Source: Chromera velia (Eukaryota > Sar > Chromeraceae). From it: a stretch of DNA of 37,072 nucleotides. The position numbers were made by a program, and so were the translations under genes. A model generated the notes under the pieces. The model searched no databases. It was not told where the DNA came from and worked only from the letters and a program-made list of their open reading frames with translations. The DNA lies in NCBI GenBank assembly GCA_018398765.1, contig JAHBMJ010000263.1:14546-51617 (forward strand), given 5' to 3'. Numbering within the stretch: position 1 is the stretch's first letter; every line of letters begins with the position of its first letter. This document shows, piece by piece, positions 21,995 to 32,430 of the stretch.

Positions 21995-23738
21995 ATGATA
22001 AAGAGTCTGGTGATCGTAAATAACCTGGGAAAGCCCAGACTGATGCGCTTTTACGATGGGACGGTCAGTGTGTGGTTTGCCGTCTCCTTCTCCCCACATC
22101 TTTTTTCTGCCCCACACCCTTTGGTTTCTCTTTACTGTTTTTGTCCATTTTCTGCAGCCTCCTGAGAAGCAGCAGCACATGCTGAGAATTCTGTACGGAA
22201 TTGTGTCGAAAAGATCAGACGACAACTGCTGTTGCTTCAGTGAGGACAAGGAGACCTTCGGGGAGGACACAAAAATCGTCTACAGGTAACGAGAAGGCGG
22301 CAAAGAACGGGTGTCATTGTTGTGTCTTGACTGCGCACTTCCACCCCGCAGTCTCGAGTCTTTGCAAGGAAGATTAGCGCAAGAGGGTGGCTTGTGTTTA
22401 CAGCATCGCAAAGACAGTACCATCTTATTTTCATCCTCGCCTGCTGATTGATGCATTAACTCACGTAGTCCGTCTGTCAACTTTTCACTTGTTCCGGCCG
22501 AACACAGGAGAAGGTGTTTCCATATGTGGGGGTGTCACTTCCGTGGAGTGAGGGAGACTGAGTGCACTCCCCTTCTCGTAGTATCGGGTTTTGGACACTA
22601 GGGTGCCCCCTCCCCTGCAGGCACTACGCGACTCTTTTTTTCATTTTGGTTGTCGACTCGGCAGAAAGCGAACTCGGAATTCTCGATCTGATCCAGGTGG
22701 GTGGGTGGGTGGGTGGGTTGGGCCTCCCTCTCTCTGTGTGTGGGGGGGTGGAGAGAAAAAAAGAGTGCATGCTCCTCCAGAAGTTTGGTGGCGATCCGAC
22801 GAAAGAGAGAGATCACTGCTTTGGTGCGCGTCCTTTCGATTTTTTTTGGTCTCCCTCTTCTTTTTCTTTGAAAGAGCGGTAGGCATGGAGATCGATGCAT
22901 GGAGAGCGAATCTACAGAAACCGAAAGAAGGTCTATGGAGAGCGCGGAAAAAGAGAGAGCTTCGTCCCCCCCCACCCCTCTCTCTCATCATGGACCGTTG
23001 TGAAACCGAGTCCGAAGAGGCAGGGAAGGCAATTTGATCGCGAAGGAAAAGTCTGAGGGAGGGAAGAAAATGATTTTTCTGTTTGCTCAAAAGGAATGGA
23101 ACTGTACAGAAAGATAGATGAAGGGATGCCTCCTCATACAATGACTTACGAAGGGGGTGCATCGACAACAAGGCTGTATGTTAAGCTCTATCGAAGCATC
23201 TTTTCTCTCTTTCCTTTTGCTTTCCTCCATCTGATCGATCTCTTCTCTTTTGATCGTCGTCTTCGTCTTCACTTCTCTTCTGTCCATGCTTACCATCTTT
23301 TCTTTCTAGTCGTTTTCATGACCGCATTTGCAGCAACCCTCCTTAGTTCCTTCATGCTCCTCTTTTTTCTTATTGGATGTAATTTTTGGTGCATTTCTCT
23401 GAATCTACCTCTTCTTCTTTGTCTCTCTCTTTCTCTCTCCCTCTCGGTCCCTGAATCCATGGATCTCTCCATGCGCTTGCCTTTCCCTCCTCCCCATGTC
23501 ATCACTCCCTCAGGTGTTCGTTCACGTCCTCGACCAGTGCTTTGAGAATGTGTGCGAACTAGACCTGGTCTATCACTTCGATAAGGTGGGTGAGTGCCTC
23601 GATATGTCTCGTGGGTGTGTCCTTTGGATCAGTTGAGGTGCTGACAAAGGCAGGGGAGGGAGACACAGTGGCAGATGGGCGACGCTTCTCGGAATGCGCT
23701 GTTCCCCCTCCTCTCCCTTCTCTGCCTTCCTCTGCACC

Positions 23739-23774
<36 letters not shown>

Positions 23775-23818
23775 CGCTCGCGTGTGTGTGTGTGTGTGTG
23801 TGTATGTGGTTGTGTGTT

Positions 23819-23853
<35 letters not shown>

Positions 23854-24767
23854 AAGACCGTTTGTGTGCCCCTTTCCGGTGCTGCATGACGCTCCCTCCC
23901 AGATCGACAGGGCCTGGCCTTCCTTTCTCTCTTACTTCATCCTGTCCTGCGCGTCGCGTACCCGTTCTTACCTCTCCCGCGTATTCTTTTTGCTCTTGCC
24001 ACCCTCGTTCTTCTGTCGCTTCTTCATTTTTTCTTATTTCTCGGGGCTTTTCTCGTAGTTGTTTTGTTGTCCGAAATTTTGTTTCGCGTTTTCATATTCC
24101 TGTGAGCGTCATTTGATCTGCTGTTTAGCAATGAAGACAAGAAAAGAGAGACAGCCCGTTCCCAATGTGATCAGGGATAAAAGCAATGAAGGATCGAGCG
24201 GGTGAATATGGGAGTGAGAGAATGAGCGAGCGAATGAATAAAGGAGTGAATGGGTGAATGAATGTTCGAACGCATGCAGGTGAACTACATCCTCGACGAA
24301 ATAATTATCGGAGGTGCGTTCGGTGCCTTCTCTCTGTTGTTTCCTCAACCGTGCCTCACTCAACGTCCACTCCTGTCCGATCGATCTCTGGCCGGTTTTT
24401 GGACATGCTTTTCCTTGCCTTCCTCTCTCCGCCCTGCGCTGTGCTTCTTCAGACTCTTCCCTGTGCGTTCGTTCGGTTCTATTCTTTCTGAATACTCGCC
24501 TCTCTTTCTGTGTTTGGGCATAGAGTAGCTATCCGACTCTTTGTCGGATTTGACCGTCTCCTGATTGGCTGGCTATCTGGCTGAGAGAGAATAAGAGTCA
24601 TCGATCGTCTTTCTTGTTGCATAGACCTTATTGCGTCCATTAGTTTGTGTGTTGCAATGTAATGTGCAGGCATGGTGCTGGAGACAAACGTGGACAGCAT
24701 CTTGGCGTCGCTAGATGCAACAAAGAAGGTTGAGCAAAGCGAAACTTCACTCTTTGGCCTTACCTAA
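21995..24767 (+). CDS. AP3S: AP-3 complex sigma subunit (clathrin-adaptor small chain)
   Basis: Small subunit of the AP-3 adaptor, which sorts cargo from Golgi/endosomes to lysosome-like organelles. Exons: 21995-22063, 22158-22285, 22621-22696, 23514-23585, 24280-24313 and 24670-24767. They join in frame to 158 residues with stop TAA at 24765-24767. It starts MIKSLVIVNNLGKPRLMRFY. The second exon carries KIVYR; the third begins HYATLFFILVVD and has ESELGILDLIQ; the fourth has CFENVCELDL; the fifth VNYILDEIIIGG; the last MVLETNVDSILA. This ESELGILDLIQ/CFENVCELDL combination marks AP-3 sigma rather than AP-1 or AP-2 sigma. The length fits the core family without the vertebrate C-terminal extension. 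Intron 3 starts inside a GGGT repeat and intron 4 carries CT/GT microsatellites. Confidence 0.96.
22697..22722 (+). promoter_or_regulatory. Splice donor embedded in a G3T repeat (G-quadruplex motif)
   Basis: Directly after exon 3 (CAG at 22694-22696) the intron reads GTGGGT repeated on a 4-nt period, giving six GGG runs separated by one or two T. It matches a very stable parallel quadruplex motif in DNA and pre-mRNA. Confidence 0.85.
23740..23857. repeat. (CT)n(GT)n(GA)n microsatellite in AP-3 sigma intron 4
   Basis: CT, CGCT, GT, GTTT and GAGA repeats between exons 23514-23585 and 24280-24313. Confidence 0.95.
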
Positions 24768-24769
24768 TT

Positions 24770-25060
24770 CAATTCGGACTGAATATATGACTCAATGTAT
24801 ATATGATCCTAGGTACATGATTTGAGAGTGAAAGCTGATTTAATACTTGGCTGTAATCGTTTTTTAAAAACAAAATGGCTGCAATGATGATAGCTTATAA
24901 TAAAACTATTTCCTGTAATACTATATTATTCTTAGTATTAATAAATGCTTTGCTACCAACTTAATTGGCTATAACTAGTAGCAAATATACTAGCTCTTTT
25001 TTCTTTTTTAAGTATGGATACTATAGGGAACTTGAAGTGTACACTGTTATGGTCTATTCA
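24770..25060. other. AT-rich stretch downstream of AP-3 sigma
   Basis: AT-rich, with CTAGTAGCAAAT-like words similar to the other islands. It probably contains the AP-3 sigma 3'-UTR and terminator, but I cannot assign a specific signal. Confidence 0.5.
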
Positions 25061-25145
25061 GACGGTAACTTAAGTCTTTGATCGTAATAGTTCTGAGACG
25101 TTTTGCTGTTTGTGTCCTTTGGCAGACATCAGGAGAATCACAATA

Positions 25146-25210
25146 GATAAAGTGAGAGCAGGTGACAGACTGAGAAACAGAAGGTCCTGAGTTCGATTCC
25201 AACCTCTATC
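25146..25210 (+). repeat. tRNA-like sequence (tRNA pseudogene or SINE head)
   Basis: The ends GATAAAG and CTCTATC can pair at 6 of 7 positions. The interior has GACTGAGAAACAGAAGGTC and then GAGTTCGATTCC, matching a Pol III B box. A TTTT terminator-like run begins at 25213. The segment is only 65 nt; the D arm looks shortened and the anticodon and T stems are poorly paired, so this is not a working tRNA. Confidence 0.4.
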
Positions 25211-26600
25211 TCTTTTGCCTTTCAGACACGAGAAGCCGATTTTGGCCCCGTACACGAAACCGATTCCGCGTGGCGAACCGCAGCCAAGACCGCGCGGTGC
25301 ACCATGCACAAGAATTAGAAATTAGCCGAATCGGATTATGAAAGAAGAAAAATGCAGAGCCGAATAGTTTGAGTCACATCCAAATTCAGTGGAAGACGAT
25401 CGACCTCTTCAAATCTCTTCAACTCTCAGTCGTGACGAGTCCGGACGAGTGAGCACCTCCAATGACCTCTGATCGACTCAACCTCTTTGAGATCTCATCC
25501 AAGTTGAACCCTTCCTGCATATACGAACACACGCACTACAAAGAAGAAACACAGTAGAGATGCTTAAACGTACGAAAAGAATCCAGACAAAGGGATCGGG
25601 TGTGGAAGGCCCCTTGGCGATACTTCGGACCGAAACAGTCGATCCTGGGTCTCGTCTGGGCTAGCTGGAGCCCTTGGCTGCGTGGCCCCCACCCTCACGT
25701 GATCTCCCTGGAAGACAGACGTGCGCTAAAGCTCTCAAAGACTTCAAACTTAGCCTTCTAGAGTAGCAAGCAAACCTGATAGAATGACTGACCTTCATAC
25801 ATCTATAGAACTTTTGAACCTTCTAGCTTTCACCTCTTTGGAGTCAGATGGTGCCTGCGTCCTCTCTCATAGGGTGAGAGTAGGTTGTAACATGTGGTGA
25901 CGCCAGCGAGAGCTCTAATGGTTCTGACCACAAGCAACCTGTTTGGTATGAAAGAGGGAGGATGAGTCAGGAGCTGCAACCCCCTGAAAAACCACTTGCC
26001 ACTGGAATTAGATCACTCCGAGCCTTCGTTCTTCCAGATGAGCTCCTTTCCGCAAAAACTGAAAGAAGTTGCCCAATCACAAGCCTCCCAGCTTTCTTAC
26101 AGTGTGGAGCTTCCGCTCCCACGATAGACATTGATAAACCAGTACAGAAGAGAAGAGATCAAGACTCTCGCCTAAGATGTCACAAATTTTGCAGCTCCCG
26201 CGCGCGCCTTCTAAATTCAAATGCCGGGGTCATTTGCCTCCCTAGGCCTGCATCGTTTCCGCACAGCCGCGTGTGTTGGAACGCCGGGGCACATGCAACC
26301 ACGCGAGGCGCCGCGATCAAAAAAGTGACTGACCTTTTTGGTCAAGCCAACAGTTCTCTCCCTGAATCGAACAGCAACCTCTGCACTCGCAGATGAAATT
26401 CCTCCCCACAAACCCTCTAAAGAAGACAATAGCAGTCTCGTACGAGCATCAGCGCTTCTGTGGAAGTTAACACCCCTCCGAAAATCAGCCCTCTCTGCAA
26501 AGTAGAACGATAGAGCGACCATTGGATCGGAACTGCATGTGGAACAGTTACTTCTGGACCCCTCTGGAGCTTGGCTGCATGTTGAAGCAGATCGAGGAAG
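25211..26600. other. No recognisable gene
   Basis: Open frames at 25962-26396 (plus) and 26217-26720 (minus) overlap antisense. Neither has a recognisable domain. The DNA is moderately GC-balanced and may be decayed repeat. Confidence 0.4.
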
Positions 26601-27208
26601 GAGCGGAGTAGCTAGGTATATAATACCATCTATCAAAGGCTTCACAGCAAAAACAAGAGCAAAAAACATATATACACACATGAACTTAGACATAAAGCCA
26701 ATTCCTAAAGGCCAAATCACATTTGATAATTATTTTTTAATGCCGAACTTGAAAAGTCTCTAAAACAGTCTTCAGGGAAAAACAAAGCTAGTTATGTATA
26801 AGAGTTGTCGGTAGTCGTCGGCTAGCTATTGTCAGAGCTAGTCTCAGCTAGATGAAGTGTGACTTCAAGTGTTATTTCTTTAGGCTGCTTCAATGCGGTG
26901 AAAACACGTGAATCCTGGGCTTTAAACTATATTTTTGGGGTAGATAAATCTTTTTAATCGATTGTTTTCCATGCTAGTTTGCGTGCATCCTTGCGTATGG
27001 GTGGGTGTACATAAAAAACAAAAAATGGTGGGTCAGGAACTAGGCCGGGAACTCTACGATGATTGTTCCAGCTGCAGAAGCCACCTCTTTTGCTAATTAT
27101 TTCCTATATATCTGAGCGAGCTTTCTCGCGATCGCTCCTAGGCTAGCAATGCATATATGCTCAGACTGCGCTTTGCTATTGGGACACGATGGCTGGCGGG
27201 TTAAGTCA
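26600..27208. other. AT-leaning stretch without genes
   Basis: Mixed, mostly AT-rich sequence up to the ATC/ATT repeat. Nothing recognised. Confidence 0.4.
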
Positions 27209-27250
27209 CATCATCATCATCATCATCATCATTATCATTATTATTATTGA
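27209..27250 (-). repeat. (AAT)n/(GAT)n simple repeat, likely 3' tail of the LINE
   Basis: Read on the element's strand, AAT units pass into GAT units about 330 nt after the end of ORF2. Several non-LTR clades end in a short simple repeat rather than poly-A, so this is the likely 3' end. Confidence 0.55.
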
Positions 27251-27577
27251 TCGGTCTATAGGCCATCATACAATGCATGAGTCTAGGATAATGCTGTATT
27301 GCCCCTTTGCCAGACCTGCATCATACAACGGGAGGGGGCTTCATTCTCGTAACTCTAAACACCCTGCATCTAGAAGATGCTTTCTAAATCGCTGATGTCG
27401 TTTCCCTTCTGTGGGAGGAGTGTGACAACTGCAACAGAGACTCTCAGGCAGTAGAGGCAGACAGGAAGACCCGTGGAGAAGGGGGACGGGAGATGTACGT
27501 GGGAGATGGAAAAAGAACATTCAAAGGTGAGACGGGAAGAGAGGTAAGTAAGCATCACATGCATCGAATCGCAGGCC

Positions 27578-30436
27578 TTACGATGGAGGGCGCAGACAGA
27601 TGTTTCGCAAGATTCGTAGGGCCGGTATGGGTGAGTGTCTGAGTGCCAGGGTAACCTTTATTCGTGCTAACAATTCGCTTTGCGTGGCGTGTTTTAGAGG
27701 GGTAGAGTCTTTCGATAGCAACCACTTTCTCTCTTTTTCTTGGGCTCTGTCTAATTTGGCTTCAATTTTGGTTACAATTGCATTCAAAGCCTCTCGATCT
27801 GCTCTTGTTTCTGTGCATTCAGTCAGTCGGTGCAGTAGATCGTCTGCTTTGCCCCTGCATGCAGGGCAAACCGCGTCTTCCAGCCCTCTGTACGGTGCAT
27901 AGGGGCGACCACCAAGCAACATATACAGTAAGGCTGAAAAAGGGCCTGAGGACCAGATCGCAGCGCGAGGGAGAGAAACAAAACGGGGGGACGAAGGGGA
28001 TGAAGAAAAAGTAGAGGAAAAGAAGAGGAGAGATGAACGTTGGGCAGTAGGATAAGACGTTTGGAACACATTCAGTCTGACGCCTCTGCCGAACTGCAAA
28101 ACCGCCCCCCGTGAAGCGGCCCTTTCTAGATAACCATCAATCTATTCATCAACTTCCCGGTTGATCACTGCTCTTAAGAGAAGGAGACGGCCAACCTTGG
28201 TGGCTTTCTTTCTTCTTCTGATGGTTGGATCGACAGTCACAAATTCTTCCAATCCGGTCGACCCAATCAATTTTTATGCATGCATCATAGAAGAAGGACA
28301 ATCACCATTCATTAAAGCCGACCAGGCACCCGCGGGCATCTTGAGATCAATATGTTTTAAGTTAGTCAAATACCCAACAAGTCTCATCGACACATACACA
28401 CGTGCAGGAAGTAGACCGACAGCACACAGGGTAGGTACACGGAAAGAGGAGAGAGACAGATTCAAAGCCCAATGAACAAAATGCAATTGAAGGACATCTA
28501 ATGCATCCATGTCTGACTTGCGGACAGGCAGACAGTCAAACGCATATAGAGCAACAGGCAACCAGAAAGCACATAAACACAAAATTTTTGCTGCGGGGGG
28601 CAGGCGACCTAAAGAGAGTGCTACGCTCTTTGCATGACCCATCCGTCTACTCGCTATGCTAAGCCTCTCTTCTATTGCCTCCCTTAAGTCTCCCCCTTCG
28701 AACAAAAGAACACTCAGATATTTATACGACCCCACTCTCTCGACCTCTTTTCCCCCAAACATAAGCCTGCCTTCAATTGCAGGGTAAGAGTTGGACAGAC
28801 GCATGATTTTTGTCTTTTTTAAATTAACAGTGAGCCCCCTCTCTTCACAAAAAGAATTCAATTCATTCAAGCTGACCTGCAGGTCATACACGCTCTCAGC
28901 AACGAGGACAAGGTCATCAGCATAACCAAGGCTATCGCACTCAACCCCACCGAGCAGAACCTCTGCACGACCGGAAGCCTTCACTCTTTCATGCAGATCA
29001 TTGATGAAAATCAAGAAGAGAAGAGGGGAGAGAGGATCCCCTTGTTTCACCCCTTTCTCTTCCTTGAACATAAAAGGGCTGCCAGTGATGCTTCCGTACA
29101 CATTTGTATATATTGCCCAAATTATTTTGACATCGACTGCACTTACCCCTTGCTTCAGCAAAACTTCAAACAAAACATCCCTGGGCAGGGAGTCAAAGGC
29201 TTTGCTGAAGTCTACAAAGCATGCTAACAAGGGCTTCTTGCATTTCTTTACCTTTTGCATCAGCGCAGTAAGTGCTCCAATGGCTTCCCTTGTTCCTACC
29301 CCTTGCTGAAAACCCAACTGCCTATAGTCAATCTTCACTTGCGATGTAAGACGGGCAGAGAGGAATGAAGAAAAGAGTTTTGGTAAGAGTGAGACAACAT
29401 GAATCGGACGCTATTCACCAGGGTCGGGGGAAGGAGGCCCCTTTAGAACCGGACAGATTTTAATTACATTCCATTCATCTCGCCAAGCGGATGTCAAGTA
29501 AATTAAGTTCAAATGGATAAATAACAAAGCACCAGAAAGAGGCGAATATTAAAAGCATAGGGAGAGGTGGTTGGGGGCGAGTCCGGACAACCCTGTAGCC
29601 TTTTCTTCCTTTGTGGACCGGAGGACTTTCCTTATTTCTTCTATGCAAAAATAAAGGCGAGATGGAGGGATTGGTGGGGGCAAAGGGGGAGAGTAAATGC
29701 CAAAGGGAACCTGATGAGAGTGGGTATGCAGTTGTGGAAAAACGCCAGGGTGCAAAGAAGAGTTAAAAAGAGGTGGGGCTGGCTGCGAAGGAGGGAAAGG
29801 GGGAGCACTTTCTTGTACAGATTCCCTACCAGAGGGAGAATCAGCGAAGATGGAAGCCCAGTGACAGGAAAAGTCCTTTACTGAAGGCTGGGAACCAGGA
29901 GGGGCTTTCTCTCTATTGCTTCTTTGCAGCTTTCTTCTCAATGACCAAACCTTTGAAGGGTTAGAGGACAACTCAAGTGCAACCTTTTCTGCACAGAGCT
30001 TTTCGTACGTCTTTCTTTTCCTGTTGTGCAATCGCTGACATCTGCGGGCTTGCCTCTCAACTGTCTGTCTTAAGGCAACCACGTTCGTTCTGCTGCTCCC
30101 ACTTCTCTCCTCATTTTCACATGATTGCACAAGTTTGTTTAACGCCTTCCTTGCTTCCCTCCAAAGTGTCGCTGCAGCTTCCTTGCATTCATTATCAAAC
30201 CATTCGGCCTTTTTCTTTTGTCTCACTTTTTCCCTGCCCTGTTGACCATCCAAATCCTTCTGCTTGATTTCTTTTGTCAGGCCGGCCAACGTGGTTTCCC
30301 ATTCCTTCAGCAGTAACTTTTCCCGTTCACAGAAAGACAAAGGCACCGGTTGCTCACATGAGTTGGGAGCAGACAGTGGGGGGGGGGGAGCGGATGGAAA
30401 AGAAGAGAGATCAATGTTTTCAGCTTCGCAAGCCAT
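27578..30436 (-). pseudogene. LINE ORF2, reverse transcriptase and C-terminal CCHC
   Basis: The pre-RT region has EWFDNECKEAA and FCIEEIRKVL. RT motifs follow: RPIHVVSLLPK, QLGFQQGVGT, FVDFSKAFDSLP, GVKQGDPLSPLLF, LGYADDLVLV (catalytic YADD at about 28913-28924) and GLTVNLKKTK. After RT comes a C-x2-C-x8-H-x4-C at 27815-27868 (CPAC to TEC), typical of LINE C-termini. The frame is the same as that of the endonuclease and is interrupted by TAA 29549-29551, TAG 29411-29413, TAA 28274-28276 and TAG 28142-28144; it ends at TAA 27578-27580. The catalytic residues themselves are intact. Confidence 0.9.
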
Positions 30437-31829
30437 TTTTACAAGTCCAGGTTATAGCTGTTCAGCCAATTGACCAGCTGCTGCAGTCGAGGGGAGAAGC
30501 TCCTCGTCTGAGATAGGAGTGGATCTGATGGAGCGATGAAGGGGGGGGATAGGTAAAAAGGAGTTCTCTTTGCTGTCTGGCTGTTGAGGGGGAATGAAAG
30601 GGGCAGCAACAAGGGACAGAGAAAGTGACACAGCTGCATGGTCGAGCCTAGACAGTTCTGCTGGCTGTTTCATATCGAGGTGAGTATAAGCATAGAGGAG
30701 GGGGGGATCAACGAGAAAAAAGTCAATCAGAGTGTGACCTCTACCTTTCTAGAGGAAGGTGCAGTCAAGTGAGAAAGAGCGTGCTTCCCCACTCCAAGCA
30801 GGGGCAGAACCATCAATGTAGAGACCATTTAAAGGGAGAAGATTCGTTAGTTCACAGAGTTTTAAAAGAGAACGGCCCTGCAGATCAACTTTTCGGTTGC
30901 AAGACGAAGCACGGATTACTCCCGATACATTCTCTTCCTGAATGATTCCGTTCTTATCTTATACCCCCCTATCCCAAGTGATTCCTTTTGGCAGCTCATC
31001 GGAGATGTGAGCGTTGAAATCACCAGTCACAATTCTCCTTTCCCCTAGAGGAACTTCCGACAATGCATCTGTCAGGCGCTCCCAGTGGCTCGGATCCCCG
31101 CCTGCCTCCCCTCTCCCAGTAGACCGTCCGTGTAGCACATATACTCCAAACACATGCAGAATAGAGGACTTGCTGTATGCATCGAATCCACCAACATGCA
31201 ATGACGCACGCAGCGTGGATGGGCCGACCAGTTTGATCTCAGGCCTTAGTCGGCCTCTCAATGACTTCCAAATTAGGACAGCGACCCCCCCGGTATCCTT
31301 GTCCTGTTCTAACGCTTCTTTCCTGCCTCTACCACTTCTTCCTCCCCCAAGGTGCTGTCTAACCCATTCTCGATGGGAGAAATTCTTGCCTGAGTGAAGA
31401 AGGTATTCAAGAGGGCGCGTGGGGGACCGTGTTTCCGTCAAAATTACCACATCAAACTCCTTAAGCCAGGCAAACAGACTGCCATCACTTTCTATGCTGT
31501 CTAAGAGACCTTTCACGTTGAGCGTGGCAATTCTGAGCCCCGCTATTGATCTTACAGAAATCAATTCTTTCAATGTAACACCTCCACTGGCTAGGCAAGC
31601 TGAAGCAGAAGCAGAAGCAGAAGCAGATGCACGTGCCGATGAAGAAGAAGAAGAAGAAGAAAAAGAAGAAGAAGAAAAAGAAGAAGAAGACGAGGATGAA
31701 GAGAGACCTTGTCCTTTTCCCTTCTTTCTCTGCCCTTTTTTCGTCACCTTCTCCCGTTTAGTCTTTCCATTGTTTCCCTCACGGCTCGTGCTCTTTATCG
31801 GGGACTCAAGGGGCCGCCAGCCATGTGGG
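30437..31829 (-). pseudogene. LINE ORF2, apurinic-type endonuclease domain
   Basis: Nicks target DNA to start reverse transcription. After a polyserine/(Ala-Ser) stretch the order is IATLNVKG (catalytic Asn), VVILTETR (Glu), GGVAVLIW, VFGVYVL (Tyr), IVTGDFNAHI (Asp, Asn), TLIDFFLV (Asp) and SRLDHAAVSL (Asp-His). All are in one frame, interrupted only by TAA 30959-30961, TAG 30749-30751 and TAA 30452-30454. The same frame follows directly on the TGA that ends ORF1 (31832), with no ATG near its beginning, so initiation is unclear. Confidence 0.85.
31610..31697. repeat. (GCAGAA)n and (GAA)n repeat inside the LINE
   Basis: GCAGAA then GAAGAA repeats on the plus strand encode polyserine and Ala-Ser repeats of ORF2 on the minus strand. 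Confidence 0.9.
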
Positions 31830-31831
31830 TT

Positions 31832-32331
31832 TCAACATTTGCCTCCTTTTGGGCACCCCACATAGGGAGTACCATTCTTTGCACACTTGCAGCCAGCACA
31901 AATATTAGAGCCATGACACCGGCATGCACATCTGGTAGACGGTTGGACGGAAGAGATGGGGGAAGCAGTCTGGGGGGACAGAGCCGAAGGGTCGCGGTTT
32001 TTATATCTGTTTTTGCCCACATAGCAGTTAGTACAGTGGGTTCCGTTTAAGGTACATCTACAGTTTTTTCCATAAACCCCCCCCCCCCCGATGGTCTGCA
32101 CTCACAATATCGTACTTCCTTATAGTTCGGGCATAGGGCGCCCAGCGGGCAGTGGGTACAGCGTTTTTTCGCTGCCGCACATGGACACTCACACTTTCTC
32201 TTCCCCCTCTGTCTCTCTGGGCATTGCAGGCAGTTGTAACACGCTTTCTCGGCTTGACAGGGCTCTTCTTCCTCTCTACGTTTCAGTGTTTTGGGGCGTG
32301 ATAAGGAGGAGGAGGAGGAGGAGGAGGAGGA
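31832..32331 (-). pseudogene. LINE ORF1 Cys-rich C-terminal domain
   Basis: More than 20 Cys in about 140 residues. The first part includes CYNCLQC, KCECPC and RCTHC. After a run of 13 G at 32077-32089, where the frame shifts by one, it continues NCRCTLNGTHCTNC, then RCACRC, CAGCKC and ends GGKC with TGA at 31832-31834. The CxC and CxxC spacing suggests several zinc sites, in the place of the zinc knuckles of other ORF1 proteins, but it is not the usual CCHC knuckle. The homopolymer may hold an assembly error (11 or 14 G would keep one frame). Confidence 0.6.
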
Positions 32332-32430
32332 NAGAAGAAGAAGAAGAAGAAGAAGAAGAAGAAGCAAAAGAAGAGGAAGAAGAAGAAGAAGAAGAGGAAG
32401 AAGAAGAGGAGGAAGAAAAAGAAAGAGAAG
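32300..32430. repeat. (GGA)n/(GAA)n trinucleotide repeat inside the LINE, with an ambiguous base
   Basis: Purine-only trinucleotide array encoding polyserine in ORF1. An undetermined base at 32332 marks an unresolved point of the assembly and coincides with a frame change. Confidence 0.95.

Noticed and set aside
4634-24767. Genome-wide reassignment of UAA/UAG to Gln
   Set aside because: Flippase exons use only CAA/CAG for Gln, and AP-3 sigma ends with TAA at the expected place, so the host code looks standard. The retrotransposon pattern is kept as a separate finding.
25962-26720. Overlapping antisense open frames as genes
   Set aside because: No recognisable domain, no intron support, and they overlap each other on opposite strands.
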